Part shown: piece after piece, positions 1 through 9,343 of the stretch
Position numbering within the stretch: the stretch's first letter is position 1
How the letters are laid out: every line of letters starts with the position of its first letter
NCBI GenBank assembly: GCA_002877855.1
Contig: PNIA01000020.1
Coordinates: 1-27,857, forward strand
Direction: 5' to 3'
Origin: Caldisphaera sp.
GTDB lineage: Archaea; Thermoproteota; Thermoprotei_A; Sulfolobales; Acidilobaceae
Length of the DNA: 27,857 nt
Made by a program: the position numbers and the translations under genes
Notes under the pieces: model-generated
What the model saw: only the letters and a program-made list of their open reading frames with translations
Databases searched by the model: none
What the model was told of the DNA's origin: nothing

Positions 1-599
1 TGGCTATAGCCGTTTACAAAATACCATCAGTTCATAGCTTTGTATTTCAATTGCCAGCAGCATCAAGGGGGCTATATGTGATTCCAGGCCTATTGGTTTC
101 CTTAGTACCCCCTTGGCTGGCTGGATTAGCTTTGCTAGGTATATTTGTTGGAGGCTTAGTGCCAGCTGCTTTAATGGCTGTAACTGTTGGTAACATGACA
201 GGGAGAGATTTGGCTAGAATGGTTAAAACAAACATATCGGCTAAAGGTCAAACTCAAGTAGCTAAATGGGCTGCTGTTATATTTACTCTCTTATCATTGG
301 CACTGTTGCAAGTAATTCCAATGACCTATGCGTTTCAATTCTATTTAGTTGGCGCTGAAGTAATTTTGCAGTTTTTGCCAATAGCTGTGATACATCCATT
401 TTTCAAGTTTATAAGAAAAGAATTTGCAATTGCAGGTCTATGGATTGGATCTTTAATTTCTATATTTGTAACCCTATATGCTAATCACTATAAGGTTATA
501 TCAACAACGCTATACCATGATTTATATGTAGGATTTATAGGGCTATTAATAAATATTATAATAGTCTTAATAAGTCTAGCATTTCCTAAGAAATCATAA
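1..599 (+). CDS. Sodium:solute symporter (SSS family) permease, C-terminal part
   Basis: This reading frame is open from base 3 and enters the window from the left, so the protein is truncated at its N-terminus; the TTG at base 51 is an internal codon. About 198 residues remain. They form roughly six hydrophobic membrane segments split by a basic loop containing GNMTGRDLARM. The stretch around EVILQFLPIAVIHPFF resembles the LQ-x-x-P element in the C-terminal half of sodium:solute symporters (proline, pantothenate and similar carriers), which is the basis for the family call. It would act in the cytoplasmic membrane as a cation-coupled importer. The gene ends 48 bases before the hydantoinase A gene on the same strand, so it may deliver the substrate of that enzyme. 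The substrate cannot be told from this fragment. Another multi-helix carrier family is possible. Confidence 0.62.
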   Translation, partial: AIAVYKIPSVHSFVFQLPAASRGLYVIPGLLVSLVPPWLAGLALLGIFVGGLVPAALMAVTVGNMTGRDLARMVKTNISAKGQTQVAKWAAVIFTLLSLALLQVIPMTYAFQFYLVGAEVILQFLPIAVIHPFFKFIRKEFAIAGLWIGSLISIFVTLYANHYKVISTTLYHDLYVGFIGLLINIIIVLISLAFPKKS

Positions 600-647
600 T
601 CGTTTAATTTTTTAAGTTCTTTTTTATTACTTTAGATTGGGTTTAAG

Positions 648-2627
648 ATGAGTAATATAATAGTAGGGGTAGATGTAGGAGGAACTTTTACTGATGCAAT
701 ATATATTGATTCTAATGGTGCCATGAAAGTCTCCAAAGTTTCTACAACGCCAGCAAAGCCCGAAATAGGCATAGTAAATGCCTTAAATCAAATAGTAAAA
801 GGAATTAAAATACCTGAATTATTACATGCAACCACAATCGCTACTAATGCAATATTAGGTCAAATTAAATTAGAACTTCCAAATACTGCACTGTTAACAA
901 CAAATGGTTTTAAAGACATAATAGAAATTGGTAGGCAAAATAGGCCTAAGCTTTATGATCTTTTCTTTACTAAACCGAGACCATTAATTCCAAGGAAATT
1001 CAGATATGAAGTAAACGAAAGAGTTAGTGTAAATGGAGAGATAATTAAAGATATAGATGAGGATGAGATAATAAATATAGCTAATGAATTAGTAAAAAAC
1101 AATGTAGAAAGTGTTGCAGTTTCCTATCTTCATTCTTACATAAATCCAATAAATGAGATTAAAGCTAAAGAAATATTAAACAGATATTTTAAATATGTGA
1201 CTATATCTAATGAGATAGCTCCAGAACCAAGAGAATATGAAAGAACATCGACAACTGTAGTTAATGCTGTGTTAAGGCCAATAGTATCTAGGTATATTGA
1301 CATGCTTTCCTCTTCCTTAAAAGAATTTGGGACAGAAAAGATTTATATAATGTCAAGTTCTGGAGGATTAGTTAATACAATAGATGCATCGGAAAGGCCT
1401 GTGCAAATGATTGAATCTGGTCCTGCAGCTGGTGCTATAGCTGCTGCAGAACTTTCAAACATGCTTTCAATTAAAAATTCAATAGGATTTGATATGGGAG
1501 GAACAACAGCAAAAGCTAGTGCAATAATTGATGGTAAGTTGGAAATAACAACAGAATACGAAGTAGGAGGAGAAGCACATCACGGAAGAACTATTAAAGG
1601 CTCTGGCTATCCTGTTAGATTCCCATTTATCGATTTAGCTGAGGTTTCAGCAGGAGGAGGTACGGTTATATGGAAAGATGAAGCTAATGCATTAAGGGTT
1701 GGCCCAATAAGTGTTGGAGCTGATCCAGGCCCTGCATCTTATGGCAAGGGCGGAGATAAAGCATCAATAACAGATGCTAATTTGCTATTAGGTAGAATAG
1801 GCAATAAGCTTGCAGGAGGAGAAGTTAACTTAAACGTAGAATTAGCCAGAAAAGCTTTATCAAATTTAGGTGATCCTGAGGAAATATCTATATCAGCTCT
1901 TGAATTAATAAATTTAGAAATGGCTAGAGCTGTAAGATTGGTAACTGTAGAAAGGGGTTTAGACCCGTCTTCATTTTCAATAATAGCATTTGGCGGCGCA
2001 GGTCCACAACATGCAGCTATGTTAGCAGAAGAATTAGGTTCGCAAGAAGTTATTATACCTCCTGAGCCTGGATTATTTAGTGCATTAGGCCTTTTGATGG
2101 CAGACTCTAAATTTGAGGCTAGATTGGCTTTTCCAAAAGACTTACAAGATGCTTTTGATAATCTTGAAAAAGAATTAGTTAAGAAAGTGGGAACCTTAGA
2201 TTACTTTATAAGATTATTAGATGTAAGATATCAAGGTCAAGGATACGAATTAACAATTACCGCTCCTGAAAAATTAGATAAGGAATCAATAGAAAAAAGC
2301 TTTGCAACTGTGCACTATAATACTTATGGGTTTACATTAAATAGACCTATAGAAATTGTTATGTCAAGAGTATTTGGGATCAGAGTTAGACCAAAGCCTT
2401 CTTTGGGAGAAGCTAAGGAAGACATTGAATTAAAGGAAAAAGGCTTTAGGAAAGCATATATAAGCAAATCCTGGGATGAAGTACCAGTTTATGAAAGAGA
2501 TTCTTTGCTTAGAGGATGTAAAATTAAAGGGCCTGCAATTATAGATGAATATAGCTCAACAATTGTTATTCCAAGAGGTTGGAAAGGAGAAGTAGGTCCT
2601 CATAGAACTGTTATTTTGAAGAGGTGA
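648..2627 (+). CDS. hyuA: Hydantoinase/oxoprolinase subunit A
   Basis: This 659-residue protein has the usual length for N-methylhydantoinase A / 5-oxoprolinase / acetone carboxylase beta-type subunits. The actin-like ATPase signature [10 protein letters not shown] lies at residues 7-16. [11 protein letters not shown] is at about 61-71, SSSGGLV at 236-242 and ESGPAAGA at 256-263. A second phosphate-binding motif, [12 protein letters not shown], is at 280-291, and [11 protein letters not shown] follows in the C-terminal third. Family members use ATP to open cyclic amides such as hydantoins or 5-oxoproline, or to carboxylate ketones, together with subunit B in the cytoplasm. The ATG at 648 is chosen because the conserved fold begins at once; the sequence before it has only a weak GGGTTT element. 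The stop lies inside the ribosome binding site of the next gene, so A and B are translationally linked. The substrate cannot be read from the sequence. Confidence 0.9.
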   Translation: MSNIIVGVDVGGTFTDAIYIDSNGAMKVSKVSTTPAKPEIGIVNALNQIVKGIKIPELLHATTIATNAILGQIKLELPNTALLTTNGFKDIIEIGRQNRPKLYDLFFTKPRPLIPRKFRYEVNERVSVNGEIIKDIDEDEIINIANELVKNNVESVAVSYLHSYINPINEIKAKEILNRYFKYVTISNEIAPEPREYERTSTTVVNAVLRPIVSRYIDMLSSSLKEFGTEKIYIMSSSGGLVNTIDASERPVQMIESGPAAGAIAAAELSNMLSIKNSIGFDMGGTTAKASAIIDGKLEITTEYEVGGEAHHGRTIKGSGYPVRFPFIDLAEVSAGGGTVIWKDEANALRVGPISVGADPGPASYGKGGDKASITDANLLLGRIGNKLAGGEVNLNVELARKALSNLGDPEEISISALELINLEMARAVRLVTVERGLDPSSFSIIAFGGAGPQHAAMLAEELGSQEVIIPPEPGLFSALGLLMADSKFEARLAFPKDLQDAFDNLEKELVKKVGTLDYFIRLLDVRYQGQGYELTITAPEKLDKESIEKSFATVHYNTYGFTLNRPIEIVMSRVFGIRVRPKPSLGEAKEDIELKEKGFRKAYISKSWDEVPVYERDSLLRGCKIKGPAIIDEYSSTIVIPRGWKGEVGPHRTVILKR

Positions 2628-2633
2628 TAGATT

Positions 2634-4193
2634 ATGGTTTCATGGGAAATTATACATAGAGCTACTTCATTTATATCGGAAGAGATGGGAGTAGCTTTGA
2701 GAAGATCTGCATTATCTCCAAATATAAGGGAAAGAGCAGATCATAGTTGTGCAATAATAGATGCTAATGAAAGAATAGTTGCTCAAGCGGAACATATACC
2801 TGTTCATTTAGGTTCATTAAGGGTAGGTATAAAGAATTTACTAGATTATCTCGAAAAGGAAAGAATAGAATTAAATGAAGGAGACATGATATTTTCAAAC
2901 GATCCTTATTTAACAGGAACTCATCTAAATGATGTAACAGTTATATCTGGAATTTATTATAAAGGTAAATTAATCGGTTATACTGCAAATAAGGCTCATC
3001 ACGTAGATATTGGAGGGCCGGTTTTTGGTAGTATTAATCCGCAAGCAACAACTATTTATGAAGAAGGGGAAATAGTTCCTCCAGTAAAATTGGTAGAAAA
3101 AGAAGAAATTAGAGAGGATATATTAAAAATGTTTTTGGCAAATGTAAAATCTCCTTTAACAAATGAAGGCGACCTTAAGGCCCAAATAGCAGCTAATTTG
3201 ACAGGTATAAAGAGAGTTAAAGAATTAATAGACAAATATGGGCTTGATCAAACAATCGATGGGTGGGAAAATTCAATTAAATATGGAAGAGAATTAGCAT
3301 TAAAAGAAATATCAACTTGGCCAAAAGGTGAATTTACTGCAGAAGATTATTTAGAAACAGGTACAGATTTATCTGGTTTAGTCAATATTAACGTTAATGT
3401 GAAAATTACAGAAAATAATGTTACAATATTATATCCAAAATTAATTAAGCAACTTAGAAAGCCTTTAAATGCAGTATTTGGAGTAACTTTTGCTGCATCA
3501 TCTTTCGCAATTAGATCTTTAATGAAAGGTGATATACCTACTAATGAAGGTCTATATTCAATTATAAACGTTATAGCAGATGAGGGGTCATTACTTAACG
3601 CAACTCCTCCTGCACCAGTTTCAGGAGGAAATTTAGAGACCAGCCAAAGAATTGTAGACGTAATCTTACTTGCTCTTTCAAAAGCAATGCCAGATAGGAT
3701 TCCAGCTGCTTCATCTGGCACAATGATGAATGTTATGCTTGGCGGATATGACAAAAATGGGAAACCATGGGCATATTATGAAACTATAGGAGGAGGTAGC
3801 GGAGCCAGGCCAAATGGAGATGGCGTTTCTGGTGTACACACTAATATGACGAATACTATGAATACTCCAATAGAAATAACAGAATCTACTTATCCGATGT
3901 TTTTTACTTCATATAAAATAAGAGAAGGAAGCGGTGGAGAAGGAAAGCATAGAGGAGGAGATGGAATAGTACGTTCATTCAAGGTATTATACCCAGCTAG
4001 GTTGGCAGTTATGTCTAGCAGATTTTTAACAAATCCATATGGTTTATTTAATGGAAAGCCAGGCAAGCCATCAAAACTAACTATAAAGAGGAAAAATGGA
4101 AATATTGAAGATATAAAACCTTTATCTGTTATAGAATTATTTGCTGATGATGAAGTAATAATTGAGACTCCAGGAGGAGGGGGTTATGGATAA
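2634..4193 (+). CDS. hyuB: Hydantoinase/oxoprolinase subunit B
   Basis: This 519-residue protein is the partner of the subunit A gene directly upstream. The gap is 6 bases, and a strong GAGGTGAT ribosome binding site at 2621-2628 overlaps the stop of that gene. Family marks include ERADHSCAI near the N-terminus, FSNDPYLTGTHLNDV, KAHHVDIGG, the glycine-rich GGGSGARPNGDG, and the closing ETPGGGGYG that commonly ends HyuB/acetone-carboxylase-alpha-like proteins. The asparagine, aspartate and histidine residues in these motifs are the likely metal and substrate ligands. Known relatives hydrolyse or carboxylate a substrate activated by subunit A. The gene looks complete. Downstream (4194-4328) the sequence is very AT-rich with T-tracts that could end the transcript and then carries the promoter of the next locus. 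Hydantoin, 5-oxoproline and acetone-type substrates all remain possible. Confidence 0.9.
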   Translation: MVSWEIIHRATSFISEEMGVALRRSALSPNIRERADHSCAIIDANERIVAQAEHIPVHLGSLRVGIKNLLDYLEKERIELNEGDMIFSNDPYLTGTHLNDVTVISGIYYKGKLIGYTANKAHHVDIGGPVFGSINPQATTIYEEGEIVPPVKLVEKEEIREDILKMFLANVKSPLTNEGDLKAQIAANLTGIKRVKELIDKYGLDQTIDGWENSIKYGRELALKEISTWPKGEFTAEDYLETGTDLSGLVNINVNVKITENNVTILYPKLIKQLRKPLNAVFGVTFAASSFAIRSLMKGDIPTNEGLYSIINVIADEGSLLNATPPAPVSGGNLETSQRIVDVILLALSKAMPDRIPAASSGTMMNVMLGGYDKNGKPWAYYETIGGGSGARPNGDGVSGVHTNMTNTMNTPIEITESTYPMFFTSYKIREGSGGEGKHRGGDGIVRSFKVLYPARLAVMSSRFLTNPYGLFNGKPGKPSKLTIKRKNGNIEDIKPLSVIELFADDEVIIETPGGGGYG

Positions 4194-4282
4194 CTTTTAT
4201 AAACTGTTTATATGACTTTTATATCATATAATTTAATTATTTTATAGATATATTATAATAAAAATTATATTATATATTTTTA

Positions 4283-4296
4283 GAAAAGCTTATATA
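4283..4296 (+). promoter_or_regulatory. Archaeal BRE/TATA promoter of the broken solute-binding gene
   Basis: A purine-rich GAAAAG (4283-4288) directly precedes CTTATATA (4289-4296). A start of transcription about 26 bases past the box centre would be near 4319, just ahead of the GGTGA at 4324-4328 and the coding start. The intact paralogue has the same GAAAAG-plus-TATA layout. This is a sequence-pattern call with no experimental support. Confidence 0.5.
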
Positions 4297-4328
4297 CTGT
4301 ACCTTATAAAACAGAAAAGGACAGGTGA

Positions 4329-5498
4329 TTGTGTATTGCGCTCGGCGGTATTAGTGTTAAGAGGAATATTTCGAAGAAAAATCTTCTCGGAACTTTATCT
4401 GTTCTTTTAGTTTTAGTTGTCATTTTAACTGGAACATATAATTATGTTAATAATTTAAATAAAAATAAAATTCCTACACAAACAATCTCATCTACTTTAA
4501 CAAGCAGAGTTACAACGCAATATCAAAATGTTTCAGTCATTTCAAACTTACAGCCTCTAATGCCGGAAAGTTATTCTATACAAGTTAATCAACCATTAGA
4601 AGTAAATATACCTAACTTTAAACCAGGTGACTATGCTTTAGTTTATGATGGAGAAGGTTATATATTAAATGTAAGCAGTAGTAGCTTTAATGTAAGCTTT
4701 AATTATCCAGGCCAATACTTTTTATATTATATTTTATATAATAATAACAAGTTCTTAGGAAGTTCATCAAAGAATTTAATTCAAATTATAGTATTTCCAT
4801 TTTTAAACTTTAATCAATCAAATTTATTAACAATACCTGTTATATCATTAAGTAGCGGTTCTATATTAACATCAGGTAAACAGTTTAATATATCACTTGG
4901 GTTTTTGCAACCACCTTCAGGAATAAATATTACTATAAAGGAATACATATTATCATTAGGCAATGGAACAAATATAATTATACCTTCAAAGAATTCTACG
5001 GGCTATGCAATTCAAGCATATTTAACCGGTTCTGGCAATATTAGCTATATAGAGCCTGTAAAAAGCTCTATAGCAGTTTTATTTAATAAACCTGGTCTTT
5101 ATCCAATATCTTTAACTATTGTTACAGAAAACATTTCATCTGGTAAAACTTATAATTATACAGTATATCAAACTGTTGCAGTTTCTTCTCAAGAAGAACA
5201 ATTTAGTTTATATTCAGGTCTATTGAGTGTTTCAAATCCCAATACAATAATCGATGCTGAGGTTGTTCCTGGAGGATCTTTCACTTTTGATCCATCTTTA
5301 TGGATTGATACTATAAGCCAGGAAGTGATAAATAATATATATGGTTCTTTAATATGGTATTATCAATCTAGTACAACTAAATTTATACCAATGATAGCAG
5401 AATACATACCAACAGTTGGCAATTGGTCTAATGTAACAGATAGATATATGTATGGTGCAATTTCCCCTAATTATACAATATATATATATTCAAAATAA
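4329..5498 (+). pseudogene. PKD-bearing extracellular solute-binding protein, N-terminal half of a frameshifted gene
   Basis: This is the 5' half of a gene whose intact paralogue lies at 14827-17556. It encodes an N-terminal hydrophobic anchor (residues about 20-38), a Ser/Thr-rich linker, two beta-rich domains and the start of a family 5 solute-binding domain. The second beta domain keeps the PKD-like ending KPGLYPISLTIV. The frame runs into TAA at 5496-5498 immediately after an (AT)6 tract. With one AT unit fewer, translation would continue as IFKIRPGLKASNGDP, which matches IRPDLKAANGDP in the paralogue. The TTG at 4329 is an uncertain start, because GGTGA touches it without the usual spacing; a leaderless or other unusual start is possible. 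The locus may be a pseudogene, a phase-variable gene, a recoded gene or an assembly error. The domain assignment itself is secure from comparison with the paralogue. Confidence 0.75.
5478..5489 (+). repeat. (AT)6 dinucleotide tract at the frameshift point
   Basis: Six uninterrupted AT units sit exactly where the reading frame of the solute-binding gene breaks. Five or eight units would join the two halves in one frame, whereas six puts a TAA three codons after the tract. The paralogue encodes the same protein region without this tract. Confidence 0.85.
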
Positions 5499-7180
5499 GG
5501 CCTGGTTTAAAGGCATCTAATGGAGATCCTATAACTGCATATGATGTATGGTATACAATGATAAGAATGCTTGTCTGCGCTGGAGGTTTTCCTGGGGCAG
5601 AGGGAACTTATTTAGCTCCATTTACTGTTCCTAATTACAATTTTTCTACCTTTATAGTTAAGTCCCCTAACGATTCATTGGGGGCAGAATATATAATCAA
5701 TTCAATATCATATAGTAACGAAACAAATACCGTTACTTTCCATTTAATTCAGCCAGTAAATCCAACGTTTTTCTTTAATGTTATGACTTCATTTGATTAT
5801 GTAATAGATGCAAAATGGTTGAACCAAGTGGGTGATGGATTAAACTTAACGGGATTATATGATGGAAACTATACAGAATTAGCTCAATCATTTTATCAAT
5901 ACCAACAAACTTGCAACGCAGGAAATTATAATACTAAGGTTCAATGGCCTTCTTCAAACGCTGGTTTTACTGGGTTATATTATATAGCATCATTTACTCC
6001 AGGTGAAAGCGTTGTGTTAAATCCAAACCCATATTGGCCTAGCAATATAACTTATTTCCCTAAGCCAAACAATACAATTATTATAGATTGGGTTCAGGAT
6101 CCAACAACAGCTTTAAATATGTTAGCAAGCGGAGAGGCTGATATAGTAACATTTCCGAAAATAGAAATCTCTCCATATTTACCAAAGCTTGAACAATTGC
6201 AATCTCAAGGTAAAGCCAAGATATATGGGTTTCCCTCTCTCAATGTATGGTATTATGATTTCAATCTAAATGTAAGTGAACAGTTGCTAAAACAAATAAA
6301 TCCATCTTATAGTATACCTTCATACTATTTTGCAAATCCATTAGTTAGAAAAGCTTTTGCATATGCTTTTAATTATACAGAATACATAAATGATATACTA
6401 GGCAATGAAAAATATAATGTAAACTTTGGACAACCATGGTGCGGAGTTTTATTACCTGGAATTGATTATTCAGTACCACCGTCTCAATTAACAGGTTGCC
6501 CAACATTTAACTTGACATATGCTAAACAATTAATGGAAGAATCAGGCTTCTATAATATAAGCGTTAACTTCCCAATAATTGTATCAAGCGGTGATACTGT
6601 TGATTTCACAGCAGCAGAAATGTGGGTGCAAGCATTGCATCAAATAGATCCAAACATACATGCTACACCATTATACGAGCCCTTCTCAACAATAATAAGT
6701 TACATGATTCCAGGCGAAAACCCTATGTCCATATATTATCTTGGCTGGATATCAGGTTATCCAACAGCTAGCTTTGCAGCAGATTCAATATATTTAGCTA
6801 CTGGAGCTTATCCGTCACCTGATGGATGGAATGTAACTTATTTAAATAATTTATCTACATACTTTAATAGCACAGGAAATGCTAAAGTAGGAGCAATTAT
6901 TTGGCAAGAAGCCCAAGAATTTCAGGAAATGAACAATTTATTGCAGCAAGCTGATAAAGCCGATTTATCTGGTAATTTAACTGAAGCAATAAATCTATAC
7001 AAAGAGGCCGAACAAATGGCAATAAATCTATACATGTATGTATATACAATACAACAAAACCAATATTGGGCAATTAAACCATACATGCATGCATACCAAG
7101 GAAATATATTAGCATGGGAAGAAAATCCATCGTTTAATGGTGCGGGGGATAGTTGGTACTTCTGGTGGACTAAATCATAA
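5486..7180 (+). pseudogene. Family 5 extracellular solute-binding protein, C-terminal half of a frameshifted gene
   Basis: This is the 3' half of the broken solute-binding locus. The matching frame picks up inside the AT tract at about 5486. The first ATG, at 5558, is internal by homology and has no ribosome binding site, so it is probably not a true start. The product resembles the DppA/OppA-type SBP family 5: ITAYDVWYT, NPYWPSN, ANPLVRKAFAYAFNY and FNLTYAKQLMEESGFY all have counterparts in the intact paralogue. Reconstructed, the protein would be about 950 residues and lie outside the cell, anchored by its N-terminus, binding peptides or sugars. No ABC permease or ATPase genes are present nearby. 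The block 6326-6626 is nearly identical at DNA level to the paralogue while its flanks diverge, which suggests gene conversion. Apart from the single frameshift the coding sequence is undamaged. Confidence 0.75.
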
Positions 7181-7216
7181 TTTTAAATATATATTCATTA
7201 TTTTTTATTTTTAAGC

Positions 7217-7226
7217 TATTTATATT
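7217..7226 (+). promoter_or_regulatory. TATA box for 4-hydroxybutyryl-CoA dehydratase
   Basis: ATTTATATTT at 7217-7226 would place transcription start near 7247. That is downstream of the possible GTG start at 7232 and 12 bases before the ATG at 7259, which supports the ATG as the real start. The spacing argument is inference. Confidence 0.4.
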
Positions 7227-7258
7227 TCAAAGTGTATACAAAATCTGGGCGCTTAATA

Positions 7259-8716
7259 ATGGTTCTTTTGGGTCCAGATAGATTTATATCTAGGTTAAAA
7301 GAAAGGTCTTCACAATTAAATATTTTTATAAATGGAGAAAAGGTTAATGATATAATTAATAATCCTATAATTAAACCATCTATAGAAGTTATAAAGAAAA
7401 CATACGAATTGGCTTTAGATAAAAGCTATAAAGGTATATTTACAGCAACAGGTTTTGATAATGAAGAAATAAATAGATTTGTACATGTTGAGCAAAGTAT
7501 TGATGATTTAATGAGAAGAGCAGAAGCACAAAGGATTTTAAATTATAAAGTAGGAAATTGCAATTATAGATGCACTGGTCATGATGGAATTAATGCGCTC
7601 TTTCCAGCAACATATGATATAGATAAAAAATATGGCACAGAATATCATAAAAGGTTTGTTGAATGGCTTAAAAATGTGCAAAGGAATGACTTGACAGTTG
7701 AAACAGCTATGACAGATGTAAAAGGCAATAGATCAAAGAAACCTATAGAATTGAAAGATAACGATATGACTTATTTGCATGTAGTCGAAAGAAGAGATGA
7801 TGGAATAATTGTAAGAGGCACCAAAATGCATATAACAGGGGCAGCAACTTCCGATGAATTGCTAGTCGTACCAACAAGGGCTATGAGCGAAAAGGAAAAA
7901 GATTATTCTGTAGCATTTGCAGTAAAACCAGAAACTAAAGGAATCTATTATATAGCTAGTTGGAGTCCTATGGATATACTTAAAAAGGTTTCATATGAAA
8001 GTAAAGCAGAAGGAGATTATCCATTAATATATGGTCATAGAAGTACATACATTGTTATCTTTGATGATGTATTTATTCCCTGGGAAAGAGTTTTTATGAG
8101 TGGAGAATTTGATTTTACTGATAAGCTACTAAGCTATTTCATAGCTCATCATAGGGCTGGAGGGGGGCCATGCAAAGCTGGTTTTGCGGATGTTATTATA
8201 GGCTCAGCAGCTTTAATGGCTGATGCTAATGGTATATTAAATTCAAGTTATATTCAGGACAAGTTGTTAAATATGAAAAGACATGGAGAGGTTGCATATT
8301 CTGTAGGAATTTCAGCTATGGCAAAGGCTTGGAGACATGAAAGCGGGGCTTATATACCAGATACAGATTTAGCTAATTTGACAAAACTAGAGGCTGTCGA
8401 TCATCTGAAAGAAGTTATAGTTGATGCAGCTGATATCGGTGGAGGAATAGTTGTTAATGCACCATCAGTCAATGATTTAAAAATTGAAGGCATAGGTGAT
8501 TTAGTCTCAAAGTCTCTAAGCGGATCAGAAAATTATACACCTGAACAAAGATTGAGAGCCGCTAGATTGCTTCAAGTATGGACCGCTGGATCTCATTTAG
8601 TTGGAGCAATACAAGGAGGAGGCCCTCCTGCTGCTGAATTACTTGCTATTAAAACAGATTTAAAACAAAAATTACCAGAATTAATAAATAATGCTAAAAA
8701 GCTCTCTGGATTATAA
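7259..8716 (+). CDS. abfD: 4-hydroxybutyryl-CoA dehydratase / vinylacetyl-CoA delta-isomerase
   Basis: The enzyme converts 4-hydroxybutyryl-CoA to crotonyl-CoA using FAD and a [4Fe-4S] cluster. It belongs to the 4-hydroxyphenylacetate 3-monooxygenase fold family. Numbered from the ATG at 7259 (485 residues), the cluster ligands known from Clostridium aminobutyricum (C99, C103, H292, C299) appear to be C101 and C105 in NCNYRC, and H298 and C305 in HHRAGGGPC, with identical spacing. Conserved cluster ligands separate this enzyme from the oxygen-dependent hydroxylases of the family. A GTG at 7232 would add nine residues but lies upstream of the start predicted from the TATA box. The gene stands alone on this strand. 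In crenarchaea it serves the 4-hydroxybutyrate half of autotrophic CO2-fixation cycles, or 4-hydroxybutyrate use. The dehydrogenase/hydratase fusion at 25738-27693 could take its product further. Confidence 0.93.
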   Translation: MVLLGPDRFISRLKERSSQLNIFINGEKVNDIINNPIIKPSIEVIKKTYELALDKSYKGIFTATGFDNEEINRFVHVEQSIDDLMRRAEAQRILNYKVGNCNYRCTGHDGINALFPATYDIDKKYGTEYHKRFVEWLKNVQRNDLTVETAMTDVKGNRSKKPIELKDNDMTYLHVVERRDDGIIVRGTKMHITGAATSDELLVVPTRAMSEKEKDYSVAFAVKPETKGIYYIASWSPMDILKKVSYESKAEGDYPLIYGHRSTYIVIFDDVFIPWERVFMSGEFDFTDKLLSYFIAHHRAGGGPCKAGFADVIIGSAALMADANGILNSSYIQDKLLNMKRHGEVAYSVGISAMAKAWRHESGAYIPDTDLANLTKLEAVDHLKEVIVDAADIGGGIVVNAPSVNDLKIEGIGDLVSKSLSGSENYTPEQRLRAARLLQVWTAGSHLVGAIQGGGPPAAELLAIKTDLKQKLPELINNAKKLSGL

Positions 8717-8726
8717 TTTCAAATAA

Positions 8727-8861
8727 TTAAAAGTTTTTTAAATACATTCTCAATAAATTTAGAATCTTTTTATTTATTGAATATAGCTGTAGTTTAGCAA
8801 TCCTAAATGCTTTCGCAGCTTCAGCCCTTATAGCAAAAAGCCGATTTATACTTTTATTCAT
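8727..8861 (-). CDS. Doubtful 44-residue ORF or gene relic
   Basis: The ORF opens with ATG at 8859-8861 and stops with TAA at 8727-8729. The product is small, basic and probably helical (residues 7-22 read RLFAIRAEAAKAFRIA). It ends 11 bases from the convergent dehydratase stop. No clear ribosome binding site or known family was recognised. It may be the remnant of a longer gene, because its first two-thirds are richer in G and C than the surroundings. I have no function to suggest. Confidence 0.2.
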   Translation of the reverse strand: MNKSINRLFAIRAEAAKAFRIAKLQLYSINKKILNLLRMYLKNF

Positions 8862-8964
8862 AAGAAAAATTTGTGGATTTGTTTATGTTTCAAATCGTTA
8901 ATTTAATTTGATCAATTCGAAAACATATTGGACATAAATTAGATGATTCATTATAGGTATAAAT

Positions 8965-8988
8965 TTTGTTGATAAAATAAACAACAAA
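8965..8988. repeat. Short perfect inverted repeat
   Basis: TTTGTTG at 8965-8971 pairs with CAACAAA at 8982-8988 across a 10-base AT-only spacer. It lies directly after a TATA-like TATAAATT (8958-8965), so it could be an operator for the small ORF that starts at 9049. In DNA this AT-rich it could also be chance. Confidence 0.3.
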
Positions 8989-9048
8989 CCTTCTCTTTTA
9001 AGTTGGTAATGCTTTTAATGTTTGTTTTAAGTAAAACATGGGGATTAT

Positions 9049-9223
9049 ATGCTTCTCTCAGATCAACTTGCTGTAGATAAGGAGCAGGAGCTGATTATTA
9101 TTACTCCTGCAATGCCTGAAGGAATTTATGAAGTTAATTATGAAAAAATAAGGATAAATGTTGTTCTTCTCCTTAAAAAAGGATGTTGAGGACCTTATCA
9201 AACATTTCATCAAATTTAACTAA
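9049..9223 (+). pseudogene. Small ORF, apparently frameshifted in an A6 run
   Basis: From ATG 9049 the frame gives 46 residues and stops at 9187-9189, soon after the A6 run at 9175-9180. Dropping one A lets the frame continue as LLKKDVEDLIKHFIKFN to a TAA at 9221-9223, for 57 residues in total. Both parts have protein-like composition, and GGGGAT upstream of the ATG could serve as a ribosome binding site. The family was not recognised; the size would suit an antitoxin or a small regulator, but nothing specific supports that. It may be a decayed gene, a true 46-residue gene, or chance. Confidence 0.3.
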
Positions 9224-9343
9224 AATGAAAGAAGGTAAAAGTTTATAAGGAAACCATTACAAAATGAAAATTATAACTTTCTAAGACTATAATTTCTGAT
9301 TTTAAATGCTTAGTTCTTTAAGGTTCAATATGTATAAATAAAA

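Larger units (their letters stand above)
8717..9343. other. Gene-poor AT-rich interval with doubtful small ORFs
   Basis: This 627-base stretch between two strand blocks has no gene of normal size. It holds a 44-codon ORF on the minus strand (8727-8861), a frameshifted 57-codon candidate on the plus strand (9049-9223), a perfect 7-base inverted repeat (8965-8988), and AT-rich filler. The less AT-rich patches at about 8785-8850 and 9050-9220 stand out and may be gene relics. No tRNA-like or transposase-like sequence was recognised. Confidence 0.6.

Noticed and set aside
3347..3754. 135-codon minus-strand frame inside hydantoinase subunit B
   Set aside because: It is antisense to a gene whose motifs run through the same bases; there is no family resemblance.
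4194..4282. Dense ATATAT-rich stretch as an origin or repeat array
   Set aside because: It has no ordered repeats, origin-recognition-like boxes or neighbouring orc1/cdc6 gene; it reads as an AT-rich intergenic promoter and terminator zone.
7232..7258. GTG start of the 4-hydroxybutyryl-CoA dehydratase
   Set aside because: The TATA box at 7217-7226 predicts transcription start downstream of this GTG, and family N-termini fit the ATG at 7259.
8876..8896. Six-base inverted repeat GATTTG/CAAATC
   Set aside because: The arms are short and AT-rich, with no T-run or start site in a position that would give it a role; expected by chance.
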